Shown here in pieces: positions 7,801 to 15,996 of a stretch of DNA of 32,513 nucleotides. Every line of letters starts with the position of its first letter. The stretch's first letter is position 1. The stretch lies in assembly GCA_003248755.1 (NCBI GenBank), contig QFQW01000037.1, positions 1 through 32,513 of the forward strand, given 5' to 3'. Under the pieces are notes generated by a model. It was not told the origin of the DNA. It ran no database searches and was given only the letters and a program-made list of their open reading frames with translations. This DNA is from Chryseobacterium sp. (GTDB lineage Bacteria; Bacteroidota; Bacteroidia; Flavobacteriales; Weeksellaceae). The translations under genes and the position numbers were made by a program.

Positions 7801-9258
7801 AATGGCAGATGTGATCCATTTTGCAGATTCTATTTCCCGTATTTTCCAAGGCAAAGATGTTCCTTTTACCTGCTCTTTCCAGACTTCAAAAGATTTTCTT
7901 GGAGAAAATTTGATGATTTCTACACCATTCTGAATTTCAGAAATTGTATTTTTTTGAGGATTTCCTGCCCATTTGATGTTGTGGTTTTGTTCTTTTCTCA
8001 ACCAAATCAGCATGTCGGAAGAATGATTACTAAGAACACTGATGATAATGCCACAAGCTGATTCCGGATGATCAAATTTCAAACTGGTATAAGTTGGAAA
8101 AGTGCTCGAAATGAAAATATTTTCATCAAAGTCATTGTTTTTTTCCTTTGTCCAGTTGATTATTTTTTCAATATCTTCTGAAGACGGAGTTTCTCCGGTT
8201 GTCAAGATTTCATTATTGATTTTAATAATCATTCCATCTGCAGCACAGATTTCTTTAATTTCTTTGATATTATTTTCAAGAGCTTTTACAGAGTTTTCTT
8301 CACTCAAAAGATTTTGACGCAAAGAGATATTATTCAAATTTATTTTCTGATAATCCTGCAAAGTCTGAAGAGATCTATAAGAAGAGAATGCATTAGCTGA
8401 AGTTCTGGTCAATGTTTCTGCTAATAATCTGCTTTGAATGTCGAGATGTTTTGGGACAGCATTTTGGCATGCAACTAATCCCCATAATTTTCCATTGACA
8501 ATTATAGAAGTACTAAAGCTGGATTCAACATTAGCATTTTTCAGATATTCTCTATGAACGGGAGAAGAAGATCTTGTTACAGAATAAGTTAAATCAATAT
8601 TTTCTTTTGGAATAATACCAAGAATTGGAGAGGTCTTTCCCGAAACGTGTGAGGTAATTCTAACAGGGTTTTTGAGATAAAGTTCTCTTGCCTGAGAAGG
8701 AATGTCAGATTCTGGATAATGAAGGTGGAGATAACTTTCCAAGCCTTCTTTTACAGATTCCTCAATGACTTCACCGCTTCCGTCATATAGAAACTGATAA
8801 ATCATTGCTCTATCAAAATCAATAATATTTTGAATCTCTTTCAGAAGAACTTTCCAGATATTCTCACCGTTGGACTTTTTTAGAATATTCTGAATTGCCG
8901 TGTATTCTTTATTGATTTTATGATTGGGAAAGACTTTTTCAATTTCAAAAAAAGTAAAATCTCCGTTGGTATGAATAGTTAAAGTATATTCTTGATTATT
9001 AAAGTCAATGTGTTGTATTGCAAGCTCTGAACAATTGGAATAGTTATCCCAATTGACATCGATATTAAGACTTTTAAAAAGAGCACGAATATCTGTTCCT
9101 AAAACAGAATCAGATTTGAGAGAAAAAAAATCTAGGATATTTTCGCTATAAAAGACAATTTTGGAATTCTGGACACCCAATAAAAATCCATATTCCTGTA
9201 CTTCTCCGCAAATATGAATGGATTCTTGATCACAATTGATATATTCCTTTGGATGCAT
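7798..9258 (-). CDS. bphP: Bacteriophytochrome photosensory module (PAS-GAF-PHY), truncated before its kinase
   Basis: A 486-residue red/far-red photoreceptor core. The N-terminal PAS domain has the putative biliverdin-binding Cys9 in INCDQESIHICG. The GAF domain has DFDRAMIYQF, YPESDIPSQAR (the DIP aspartate is Asp185) and SPVHREYLKN (His235, matching His260 of Deinococcus BphP). The usual His-His after LWGLVAC is replaced by Gln-Asn (265-266). The PHY domain has the tongue motif IWLRKE...KWAGNP and PRKSF (453-457). The protein stops at SAI, where these receptors normally run into the signalling helix and kinase. The kinase follows in the same frame, then heme oxygenase. Product as written: a light sensor without output domain. 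Confidence 0.87.
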   Translation of the reverse strand: MHPKEYINCDQESIHICGEVQEYGFLLGVQNSKIVFYSENILDFFSLKSDSVLGTDIRALFKSLNIDVNWDNYSNCSELAIQHIDFNNQEYTLTIHTNGDFTFFEIEKVFPNHKINKEYTAIQNILKKSNGENIWKVLLKEIQNIIDFDRAMIYQFLYDGSGEVIEESVKEGLESYLHLHYPESDIPSQARELYLKNPVRITSHVSGKTSPILGIIPKENIDLTYSVTRSSSPVHREYLKNANVESSFSTSIIVNGKLWGLVACQNAVPKHLDIQSRLLAETLTRTSANAFSSYRSLQTLQDYQKINLNNISLRQNLLSEENSVKALENNIKEIKEICAADGMIIKINNEILTTGETPSSEDIEKIINWTKEKNNDFDENIFISSTFPTYTSLKFDHPESACGIIISVLSNHSSDMLIWLRKEQNHNIKWAGNPQKNTISEIQNGVEIIKFSPRKSFEVWKEQVKGTSLPWKIREIESAKWITSAI

Positions 9259-9400
9259 AATAAGTTATTAATTTAATATATCTTCTGTGTTTTGCTGAGT
9301 AAAGATAAAAATAATAATTAACTATTGTTAATTTTATTTGGAATCTTAATCTATTTTTAATAAGTTGTTGATTATCAAAAATAATTGTATAATAAATAAA

Positions 9401-9430
9401 AAAAAGACAACTCAAAAGGTTGTCTTTTTT
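9401..9430 (-). terminator. Rho-independent terminator of the serA-DUF1015 unit
   Basis: An 11-bp stem (AAAAAGACAAC at 9401-9411 with GTTGTCTTTTT at 9419-9429) has a 7-nt loop. On the minus strand it is followed by a long T tract, 19 bases past the DUF1015 stop. The rest of the spacer to the phytochrome start (9259-9400) is AT-rich, with no clear element except a possible minus-strand -7 motif at 9376-9383. Confidence 0.82.
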
Positions 9431-9448
9431 CATATTATAAGATTGTTT

Positions 9449-10690
9449 TTACTTCATGTCGTACATTATCAAAGCTGTAATCAATTTTGGTTCAATCAGG
9501 GTACATTTTGGTGGCATTTTGATTTCCTTGTCAGAGATCTTCAAAAGATCGGTAAAACTGATTGGATAGATTCCAAAAGCAACTTTATATTCACCATTAT
9601 CTACTTTTTCTTTCATTTCAATAATGCCGTTTATGTCAGAAGTTCCTTTATTGTAGGTGATTTTAGCAGTATGTTTTGCATTCTCGATTCCTAAGATATT
9701 TTCAAAAATATATTTGTCAACCAGGTGATGATCCAGGTCATTTTCTGTTTTATGCTTTTCACGGATATCATGTTTCACATGTAAACTATAAAATTTCCCT
9801 CCAAGATACATACTGATGTGGAATTTTTGAGAAGGAAAATAAGGTGCTTCTCCTTTGTCGTGGATCTGAAAGTCTTCTTTCAGTTTTTCTAAGAATTCTT
9901 CTTCAGACAATCCATTTAAATCTTTCAAAAGACGGTTGTAATCCTTAATTTTAATAGATTGATTGGAAACAATAAAGCTGTAAACAAAGTTATAATGTTC
10001 CGTTCCGTGGGATCTTTTGTACTTGTCTCTTTGTTTTTTTGCATATTCTGCAACAGAACCTATTCTATGGTGTCCATCGGCGATGTAGAAAGAGTCAATC
10101 GGGTCAAGAACTTCTTTGAACTGCTGGAGTTTCAACCTGTTATCGATTCTCCAGATTTTATGTTTAACGCCTTTTTCATCTTTGTAATTGATGATAGGAA
10201 CGTTTTTTTGCTCGTGCGTCATCAGAAGTTCCACTTTGGAATTGGAATGGTAAGTCAGTAAAACAGGTTCCGCTTGTACACCTACTTTTTCCAGATAGTG
10301 TGCCATCTTCAGTCTTCTTTCCGTGATTGTAGATTCGTGCTTTTTGATTTTACCTTCCCAGAAATCATCTACACTCACAAGTCCCATCAATCCTCTGAAA
10401 GAGGTTTTATCCGGCAGTGTTTGTTCGTATAGATAATAAGCAGAATCGTCTTGTGTTATTTTTTTTTCGTCTAGTAATTCTTCAAAATTAGACCTAACTT
10501 TTCTAAGATTTCTATCAACATCCTTTGACTTGCTGACAACAGCAGGCTTTATCATCTGGATGTAAGAGTTATCTTGCTGAGCTTTTTTATTAATCTCTTC
10601 CTGACTAAAGTTATCTAATGAGTATGTAGGAAAAACATCAATAAAATCAGGATTTGGTCTGATTCCTCTAAATGGTTTAAATACAGGCAT
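9449..10690 (-). CDS. DUF1015 family protein
   Basis: A 413-residue soluble protein that I recognise as DUF1015. Seen: the N-terminal FKPFRGIRPNPDFIDVFPTYSLD segment, YYLYEQTLPDKTSFRGLMGLVSVDD in the middle, and the hallmark IADGHHRIGS (His207, His208, Arg209), which looks like a phosphate- or metal-binding active site. The biochemical function is not established to my knowledge. It begins 5 bases after the serA stop, and serC lies upstream on the same strand. I infer a link to serine/phosphoserine metabolism from this linkage, not from the sequence itself. Confidence 0.85.
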   Translation of the reverse strand: MPVFKPFRGIRPNPDFIDVFPTYSLDNFSQEEINKKAQQDNSYIQMIKPAVVSKSKDVDRNLRKVRSNFEELLDEKKITQDDSAYYLYEQTLPDKTSFRGLMGLVSVDDFWEGKIKKHESTITERRLKMAHYLEKVGVQAEPVLLTYHSNSKVELLMTHEQKNVPIINYKDEKGVKHKIWRIDNRLKLQQFKEVLDPIDSFYIADGHHRIGSVAEYAKKQRDKYKRSHGTEHYNFVYSFIVSNQSIKIKDYNRLLKDLNGLSEEEFLEKLKEDFQIHDKGEAPYFPSQKFHISMYLGGKFYSLHVKHDIREKHKTENDLDHHLVDKYIFENILGIENAKHTAKITYNKGTSDINGIIEMKEKVDNGEYKVAFGIYPISFTDLLKISDKEIKMPPKCTLIEPKLITALIMYDMK

Positions 10691-10695
10691 ATATG

Positions 10696-11652
10696 TTATT
10701 GTTGAGCTTTTATTTTTATAATTTGTTGAGCTAATTCTTCTCCAATTCTGTTTTGGGCATCAAGGGTGTTGCCTCCAACATGTGGAGAAAGAGAAAGAGC
10801 CGGATTCATCAGAATCAATACTTCCGGAGTGGGTTCCTTTTCAAAAACATCAAGAGCGGCGCCGTAAACTTTTCCGCTTTCTATTGCATCTAGTAAAGCT
10901 ACTTCATTGATGACACCGCCCCTTGCGGTATTAGCAATGAAAGCACCTTCCTTCATTAATTCAAATTCTTTGCGGTCGATCAGATATCCATCTGTAAGCC
11001 CCGTATTGAGGCTTATAAAATCTGATTTTTTTAAAACTTCATTTAAAGTTACAGATTTTATTTCAAAATTCAAAGACTGACCATCAAAGAAAGCTATTTC
11101 TATAGTTTCAGATTTTGGAGTTCTGTTGTAAGCTAAAATGTTCATTCCGAGAGAAATACCCATTTTTATGACTTCCATTCCGATATTTCCCATTCCGATA
11201 ACACCTAATGTTTTTCCGGAAAGTTCAGTTGCATTATTAAATGATTTTTTAAGTGCATTGAAGTGTGTTTCGCCTTCCAATGGCATCAATCTGTTGCTTT
11301 CATGAAGAAACCTTGCTAACGAAAAGAAATGTGCAAAAACCAGTTCTGCGACAGATTTGCAAGAAGCTTTTGGTGTGTTAATGATGTAAATACCCTTGTC
11401 AATAGCATATTCTACATCTATATTGTCCATACCAATTCCACCACGTCCGATGATTTTGAGATTAGGGCATTCATCAATTAAATTTTTTCTTACTTGGGTT
11501 GCGCTTCTCACAAGAAGGACATCCACATTATTTTCATTGATGAACTTGCTCAAATGTTCTGAAGATACCCTGGCTTCCAAAACCATAATATCTGCACTTT
11601 TCAGAAGCTGAATTCCCTTTTCGGAGAGCCCGTCATTAGCTAATACAATCAT
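10696..11652 (-). CDS. serA: D-3-phosphoglycerate dehydrogenase (short form, no ACT domain)
   Basis: A 318-residue D-isomer 2-hydroxyacid dehydrogenase. It has the NAD-binding GMGNIG (153-158) and the catalytic set Arg244 (NTARGGVI), Glu273 (FEKEP) and His291 (SPHVGG). Phosphoglycerate dehydrogenase oxidises 3-phosphoglycerate to 3-phosphohydroxypyruvate, the first step to serine. SerC, the next enzyme, is encoded just upstream, which supports SerA rather than another 2-hydroxyacid dehydrogenase. The protein ends without the C-terminal ACT domain, so serine feedback of the E. coli type is not expected. A terminator separates it from serC, so it probably has its own promoter in 11653-11760. 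Confidence 0.88.
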   Translation of the reverse strand: MIVLANDGLSEKGIQLLKSADIMVLEARVSSEHLSKFINENNVDVLLVRSATQVRKNLIDECPNLKIIGRGGIGMDNIDVEYAIDKGIYIINTPKASCKSVAELVFAHFFSLARFLHESNRLMPLEGETHFNALKKSFNNATELSGKTLGVIGMGNIGMEVIKMGISLGMNILAYNRTPKSETIEIAFFDGQSLNFEIKSVTLNEVLKKSDFISLNTGLTDGYLIDRKEFELMKEGAFIANTARGGVINEVALLDAIESGKVYGAALDVFEKEPTPEVLILMNPALSLSPHVGGNTLDAQNRIGEELAQQIIKIKAQQ

Positions 11653-11763
11653 TGTTTAATTCAAAAATCCTTTAGTTGCTGAGTTTCCTTGAGTTGTTTG
11701 AGCTAAATTTCAAGGTTTGCTAAGATACGAATTTTTCTTCTGATTAACATTATATTAACAAAA

Positions 11764-11790
11764 AAACGTCCTCGATTAACAAGGACGTTT
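11764..11790 (-). terminator. Rho-independent terminator of serC
   Basis: A 9-bp stem (AAACGTCCT at 11764-11772 with AGGACGTTT at 11782-11790) is followed on the minus strand by seven or more T residues. It is 24 bases beyond the serC stop. Confidence 0.85.
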
Positions 11791-11813
11791 ATTATATTTT
11801 AATTCAAAAACCT

Positions 11814-12869
11814 TTACAGGTTCTTCATTACATCAACCAAAACTTGCACACTTTCTATTGGCATTGCGTTATAGATACTTGCTCTGTAACCGCCAACACT
11901 TCTGTGTCCATTTATTCCGCTGATTCCTGCTGCTTTCCAAGCTGTATCAAATGCTTCTTTTTTGGATTCGTCGGTTAATGTGAAAGTTACATTCATAAAA
12001 GAACGATCTTCTACAGCAGCAACACCTTGGAAATTTGGATTGCTGTCAATCTCGTCATAAAGCAATTTGGCTTTAGCATTATTTTTAGCTTCAGCTGCTG
12101 CAATTCCTCCATTTTCTTCAAGATGTTTTAAAGTCAAATAAGAAGCATAAACTGCAAAAACAGGAGGTGTGTTAGACATTGATTCTTTATCAATATGAAC
12201 TGAATAATCCAAATAAGTAGGAATGCTTCTTCCATTCTTTCCAAGAATGGATTTTTTCACAACAACCAAAGTTGCTCCGGCAGGACCCATATTTTTCTGA
12301 GCTCCCGCATAGATCAAATCAAATTGAGAAAAATCTAATTCTCTACTGAAAATATCAGATGACATATCACAAACCAGCAACGTATCAACTTTGGGGAATT
12401 CTTTGATTTGAGTTCCGAAAATCGTATTGTTAGAAGTACAATGGAAATAATCGTATTCTGAACCTACAGTATAATCTTTTGGGATGAATGTATAATTTGC
12501 ATCTTTAGAAGAAGCTACTACATCTACATTACCTAATTTTTTAGCTTCTTTTATAGCTCCGGAAGCCCAAGTTCCAGTATCTGTGTAAGCTGCTTTTCCG
12601 TTTTCTGAAAGCAAATTGAATGGAACCATCAAGAACTGAAGACTTGCCCCGCCTTGCAGATAAAGCACTTCGTAATCGTCTCCAAGATTCATCAGTCTTT
12701 TTACAATAGCACGAGCCTCATCCATTACTGCAACAAATTCTTTGCTTCTGTGCGAAATCTCCAAAATGGATAATCCCATTCCGTTAAAATCCAGAACTGC
12801 TTCTGCTGCTTTTTGAAAAACTTCCTGAGGAAGGATACTGGGACCTGCGCTAAAATTATGTTTTTTCAT
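11814..12869 (-). CDS. serC: Phosphoserine aminotransferase
   Basis: A 351-residue class V PLP-dependent aminotransferase converting 3-phosphohydroxypyruvate and glutamate to phosphoserine. Seen: the N-terminal HNFSAGPSILP, SILEISHRSKEF, YLQGGASLQF, the PLP lysine at 192 in YAGAQKNMGPAG, and the C-terminal INGHRSVGGYRASIYNA. Length and motifs are normal for SerC. The ferredoxin gene lies 73 bp upstream on the same strand, with a terminator-like hairpin between. Confidence 0.96.
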   Translation of the reverse strand: MKKHNFSAGPSILPQEVFQKAAEAVLDFNGMGLSILEISHRSKEFVAVMDEARAIVKRLMNLGDDYEVLYLQGGASLQFLMVPFNLLSENGKAAYTDTGTWASGAIKEAKKLGNVDVVASSKDANYTFIPKDYTVGSEYDYFHCTSNNTIFGTQIKEFPKVDTLLVCDMSSDIFSRELDFSQFDLIYAGAQKNMGPAGATLVVVKKSILGKNGRSIPTYLDYSVHIDKESMSNTPPVFAVYASYLTLKHLEENGGIAAAEAKNNAKAKLLYDEIDSNPNFQGVAAVEDRSFMNVTFTLTDESKKEAFDTAWKAAGISGINGHRSVGGYRASIYNAMPIESVQVLVDVMKNL

Positions 12870-12910
12870 TAATGGTTAAGTTGTTAGGTGTTAAGATTTA
12901 TTGTTTTAAA

Positions 12911-12937
12911 AAGCCAAAAGCTTTGCGCTAATGGCTT
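12911..12937 (-). terminator. Probable weak terminator after the ferredoxin gene
   Basis: The stem AAGCCA (12911-12916) with TGGCTT (12932-12937), with a possible inner pairing, is followed on the minus strand by TTTTT. It lies between the ferredoxin stop and serC and could cause partial termination. Confidence 0.5.
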
Positions 12938-12942
12938 GATTG

Positions 12943-13293
12943 TTATTCGTTGTGAAGGAATGCTTTTTTAGCTAGAAGCTGTTCTTCTGTTTCTACATGG
13001 TCTTCATCCGGAACACAGCAATCCACAGGGCAGACCGCAGCACATTGAGGCTCCTCATGGAAACCTTTACATTCTGTACATTTATCAGTTACAATGAAAT
13101 AATAGTCATCTGCAACCGGTTCTTGAGCTGCATTTGCATCTACAGTAAGGCCGGATGACAAAACCACCATTCCCTTCAGTTCTGTACCTTCTGATGCTTT
13201 CCAATCTACAGCTCCTTCATAGATTGCGGTATTCGGACATTCAGGTTCGCACGCACCACAGTTTATACATTCATCAGTTATCTTGATAGCCAT
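12943..13293 (-). CDS. 2[4Fe-4S] ferredoxin
   Basis: A 116-residue dicluster ferredoxin for low-potential electron transfer. The first cluster site is CINCGACEPECP. The second, CTECKGFHEEPQCAAVCPVDCC, has the long insertion typical of Bacteroidota and proteobacterial Fdx-like proteins. The start at 13293 (MAIKITDE) is chosen by homology; the open frame runs back to 13404, but that part overlaps the divergent gene and is hydrophobic and unlike ferredoxin. Its start codon is only 49 bp from that of the divergent acyl-CoA reductase. A partner enzyme cannot be named from the sequence. Confidence 0.92.
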   Translation of the reverse strand: MAIKITDECINCGACEPECPNTAIYEGAVDWKASEGTELKGMVVLSSGLTVDANAAQEPVADDYYFIVTDKCTECKGFHEEPQCAAVCPVDCCVPDEDHVETEEQLLAKKAFLHNE

Positions 13294-13307
13294 TGCTATT
13301 TTATTTT

Positions 13308-13325
13308 TAATTTTGTGCAAAATTA
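13308..13325. promoter_or_regulatory. Divergent, face-to-face -7 elements forming a palindrome
   Basis: The sequence TAATTTTGtgCAAAATTA is a perfect 8-bp inverted repeat with a 2-bp spacer. Each arm is a TAnnTTTG -7 element: the left for the plus-strand acyl-CoA reductase, the right for the minus-strand ferredoxin. Predicted transcripts would start inside or just past the opposite element and give leaders of about 20 nt. Confidence 0.5.
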
Positions 13326-13342
13326 CAAAAAAAAAGCCAGCT

Positions 13343-14377
13343 ATGCTGAACGAAAACAAAATTTTGGGACTCGAAAAATTGGGGAATTTCATTAATGATT
13401 TCATTAAAAAAGATGAAAATAATTATAATGAAAAAGAAGAACGATTAGCTTATCTGATGAAGCGTTCCGAGATTGAAAATCCTTGGTTTACTCAAGAGAA
13501 TCAAAGATATAACTTACAACAGTGGAGTAGCCTTTTTACCAAGGAAAATATCCAAAATTGGTTATCTGAATATCAATTATCAAATGCTTCCAAAAGAGTA
13601 GGATTAATATTAGCCGGAAATATTCCTTTGGTTGGTTTTCACGATATTATTTCTGTGGTTTTGAGTAATCATATTCCGGTCATTAAATTATCGTCAAAAG
13701 ACCGGCTGGTTCTACCTTTTCTGTTAGAATTATGGAATGAATTTTCTAATCAAGAAATAGAATTTCACATTGTCGAAAAGTTAGAAAACTTTGATGCTGT
13801 GATTGCAACTGGAAGTAATAATACTGCAAGATATCTGGAATATTATTTTAGAGATAGTCTTAGTATAATCAGAAAAAACAGAACTTCTATTGCTGTTTTG
13901 AAAGGTGATGAAACGGATGAGGAATTACAATTATTAGCCAATGATATTTTCAGATATTTTGGTTTAGGATGCAGAAATGTTACCAGGATTTTGATTCCTC
14001 AGGATTTCAAATTAGATCGGTTATTTGAAAACTTTATGAATCATCAGGATGTTATTAATCATAATAAATATGCTAATAATTATGATTACAATAAAGCAAT
14101 CTATCTCTTAAATCAAGACCAGTTCTGGGATAATAATTTTGTAATGCTTAAGGAAGATGAAAAGTTGTTTAGCCCTTTGTCTGTGATTAATTTCTCTCGC
14201 TATGAAACTTTGGAAGAAGTAAAACAATTCATAGAAATCAATAAAGACGAAATCCAAACTATTACTGCAAAAGCAGAATTAGGATTGGAGTCAATTGGTT
14301 TTGGAGAAACGCAGAATCCTTCGCTGGATACTTATGCGGATAATGTAGATACGATGGCTTTTTTGAGTGTGATATAA
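13343..14377 (+). CDS. Acyl-CoA reductase (LuxC-like)
   Basis: A 344-residue protein of the LuxC/acyl-CoA reductase family, which uses NADPH to reduce acyl-CoA or acyl-enzyme to aldehyde. Seen: the nucleotide-binding segment LILAGNIPLVGFHDI (88-102), ATGSNNTARYLEYYF, and GLGCRNVTR (207-215), where Cys210 is the probable acyl-accepting cysteine. The start at 13343 (MLNENK) is chosen because the frame upstream to 13283 overlaps the ferredoxin start and is not family-like. Substrate is unknown; no luciferase or other lux genes are present, so bioluminescence is not implied. No convincing terminator follows. Confidence 0.82.
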   Translation: MLNENKILGLEKLGNFINDFIKKDENNYNEKEERLAYLMKRSEIENPWFTQENQRYNLQQWSSLFTKENIQNWLSEYQLSNASKRVGLILAGNIPLVGFHDIISVVLSNHIPVIKLSSKDRLVLPFLLELWNEFSNQEIEFHIVEKLENFDAVIATGSNNTARYLEYYFRDSLSIIRKNRTSIAVLKGDETDEELQLLANDIFRYFGLGCRNVTRILIPQDFKLDRLFENFMNHQDVINHNKYANNYDYNKAIYLLNQDQFWDNNFVMLKEDEKLFSPLSVINFSRYETLEEVKQFIEINKDEIQTITAKAELGLESIGFGETQNPSLDTYADNVDTMAFLSVI

Positions 14378-14550
14378 TTAACTCTTTGTGCATTTTGGAG
14401 TATAAATAAAAATATTTTTTTGCAAAGAATCATCAATGTTTTATTTGATGTATTTATAGTTATTATGAAGTATTGATTTTTTGATTAATTATTTTTTATT
14501 TTTCTGATAAAATTTAGGTTCAAAAATCATTCAAAAATTGAAATAATATT

Positions 14551-14558
14551 TACATTTG
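14551..14558 (+). promoter_or_regulatory. Putative -7 element for proline dehydrogenase
   Basis: TACATTTG matches TAnnTTTG and lies 16 bases before the start codon. The rest of the spacer (14378-14550) is AT-rich, and I see no other element in it. Confidence 0.42.
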
Positions 14559-14574
14559 AGACCAAATTCTGGAT

Positions 14575-15738
14575 ATGAGTATTTTCAACGATACAAAGCT
14601 CGCATTTGCCGATAAAACGGATGCTCAGCTCAAAAAAGCCTATTGGATGTTCAAGGCGATTGAACAGCCTGCAGTGACCAATATTGGCGTTTCTCTTCTC
14701 AATTTTACAGTTAGAAACAATTTTCCATTTGTGGACGGAATTGTAAAACAGACTTTATTTGAACAGTTTTGTGGTGGAGAAACCCGTGAAGAAAGTATGA
14801 AAGTGGTGAAGCAGATGTTCAAAAGAGGCGTTGGAAGCATCTTCGATTACTCGATTGAAGGAAAAGAAGAGGAAGAGGTCTTTGATGCGGTTTGTAAGGA
14901 AATCAAGGATATTGTAAGATTTTCTGTCGGAAATCCGGCAATTCCGTTCATTGTCTTCAAACCAACAGCTTTTGGTAGAATTGATATTTATGAAGCAGTT
15001 GGAAAAGGCAAAGAGTTAACAACCAGCCAGAAAGAAGAATGGAATAGAGTAGTCACTCGGTTTGATGAAGTCTGCAAACTTTGCTTTGAAAGCGACAAAA
15101 AGGTAATGGTGGATGCTGAGGAAACTTGGATGCAAGATGCAGCTGACCAACTTTGCGAGGAAATGATGGAGAAATACAATAACGAAAAAGCCATCGTTTG
15201 GAACACGATTCAGATGTACAGAACCGGTCGTTTGGAATATATGAACGCTCATCTGGAAAGAGCCAGAGAGAAAGGCTATTTCATTGGTTATAAGATTGTT
15301 CGTGGTGCTTATATGGAAAAAGAGGCCGACCGCGCAAAAGCAATGAATTACCCAAATCCAATCCAGCCAAATAAGCAAGCTACAGATGATAATTACAATT
15401 CAGGAATCGATTTTGTGATGGAACATCTGGACAAGGTTTCTGCATTTTTTGGAACACATAATGAGATTTCGTCTGAATTGATTATGGATAAAATGAAAGC
15501 CAAAGGTTTGGAACACGACAATCCGCATATCTATTTTGGACAGCTTTACGGGATGAGTGATAATATTACTTACTATTTGGCAGACCAACACTACAACGTT
15601 GCAAAATACCTTCCGTATGGACCTGTAAAAGATGTTGTTCCATATCTTACGAGAAGAGCGCAAGAAAATACTTCTGTTGCAGGACAAACCGGTAGAGAAC
15701 TGGGTTTGATTAGTAAGGAATTGAAGAGAAGAAAATAG
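14575..15738 (+). CDS. Proline dehydrogenase (monofunctional PRODH)
   Basis: A 387-residue FAD-dependent TIM-barrel enzyme oxidising L-proline to 1-pyrroline-5-carboxylate. Seen: VMVDAEETWMQDA, IVWNTIQMYRTGRLEYM, YKIVRGAYMEKEADRA, the HNE segment after FFGT, and YLPYGPVKDVVPYLTRRAQENTS, where the paired arginines bind the substrate carboxylate. It is the single-function form, not the PutA fusion. The second enzyme of the pathway (PruA) is encoded 2.4 kb away on the opposite strand. A strong terminator follows. Confidence 0.93.
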   Translation: MSIFNDTKLAFADKTDAQLKKAYWMFKAIEQPAVTNIGVSLLNFTVRNNFPFVDGIVKQTLFEQFCGGETREESMKVVKQMFKRGVGSIFDYSIEGKEEEEVFDAVCKEIKDIVRFSVGNPAIPFIVFKPTAFGRIDIYEAVGKGKELTTSQKEEWNRVVTRFDEVCKLCFESDKKVMVDAEETWMQDAADQLCEEMMEKYNNEKAIVWNTIQMYRTGRLEYMNAHLERAREKGYFIGYKIVRGAYMEKEADRAKAMNYPNPIQPNKQATDDNYNSGIDFVMEHLDKVSAFFGTHNEISSELIMDKMKAKGLEHDNPHIYFGQLYGMSDNITYYLADQHYNVAKYLPYGPVKDVVPYLTRRAQENTSVAGQTGRELGLISKELKRRK

Positions 15739-15793
15739 GATAGATTTTAGATGTCAGATATTAGAAGTTAGACATTTTACAATCTCTAAAAAT

Positions 15794-15817
15794 AAAATCC
15801 GCTGTGAGGCGGATTTT
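15794..15817 (+). terminator. Rho-independent terminator of proline dehydrogenase
   Basis: A 9-bp stem (AAAATCCGC at 15794-15802 with GCGGATTTT at 15809-15817) has a 6-nt loop and runs into an uninterrupted T tract of 11. The rest of the spacer to 15996 is AT-rich without recognisable genes. Confidence 0.9.
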
Positions 15818-15996
15818 TTTTTTTGAAAATATCCAGACTCACTTCTCCTTGTTCTTTTATACAGTTAAAAAACCAAATGTTGATAATAATTTCTTTATCA
15901 TAGCTATAAATATTTTTCTATTTCAAAGATAATGAAGTTTCCTGTGAATTTTTATCCAACATATTTTCTATCTTTAATTTATAAATTTTTCAGATT

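Noticed and set aside
7750..8061. 103-codon plus-strand frame over the phytochrome stop
   Set aside because: Antisense to the phytochrome PHY domain. Composition is rich in Phe/Cys/Arg as expected of a shadow frame.
13294..13404. N-terminal extension of the ferredoxin
   Set aside because: Overlaps the divergent gene and its promoter. The ferredoxin family starts at MAIKITDE.
13343..14377. Bioluminescence (lux) gene
   Set aside because: LuxC-type reductases are widespread in Bacteroidota without luciferase; no luxA, luxB, luxD or luxE is present.
14378..14574. Terminator after the acyl-CoA reductase
   Set aside because: Only weak pairing (CTTTG..CAAAG) was found, with no stable stem, so none is listed.
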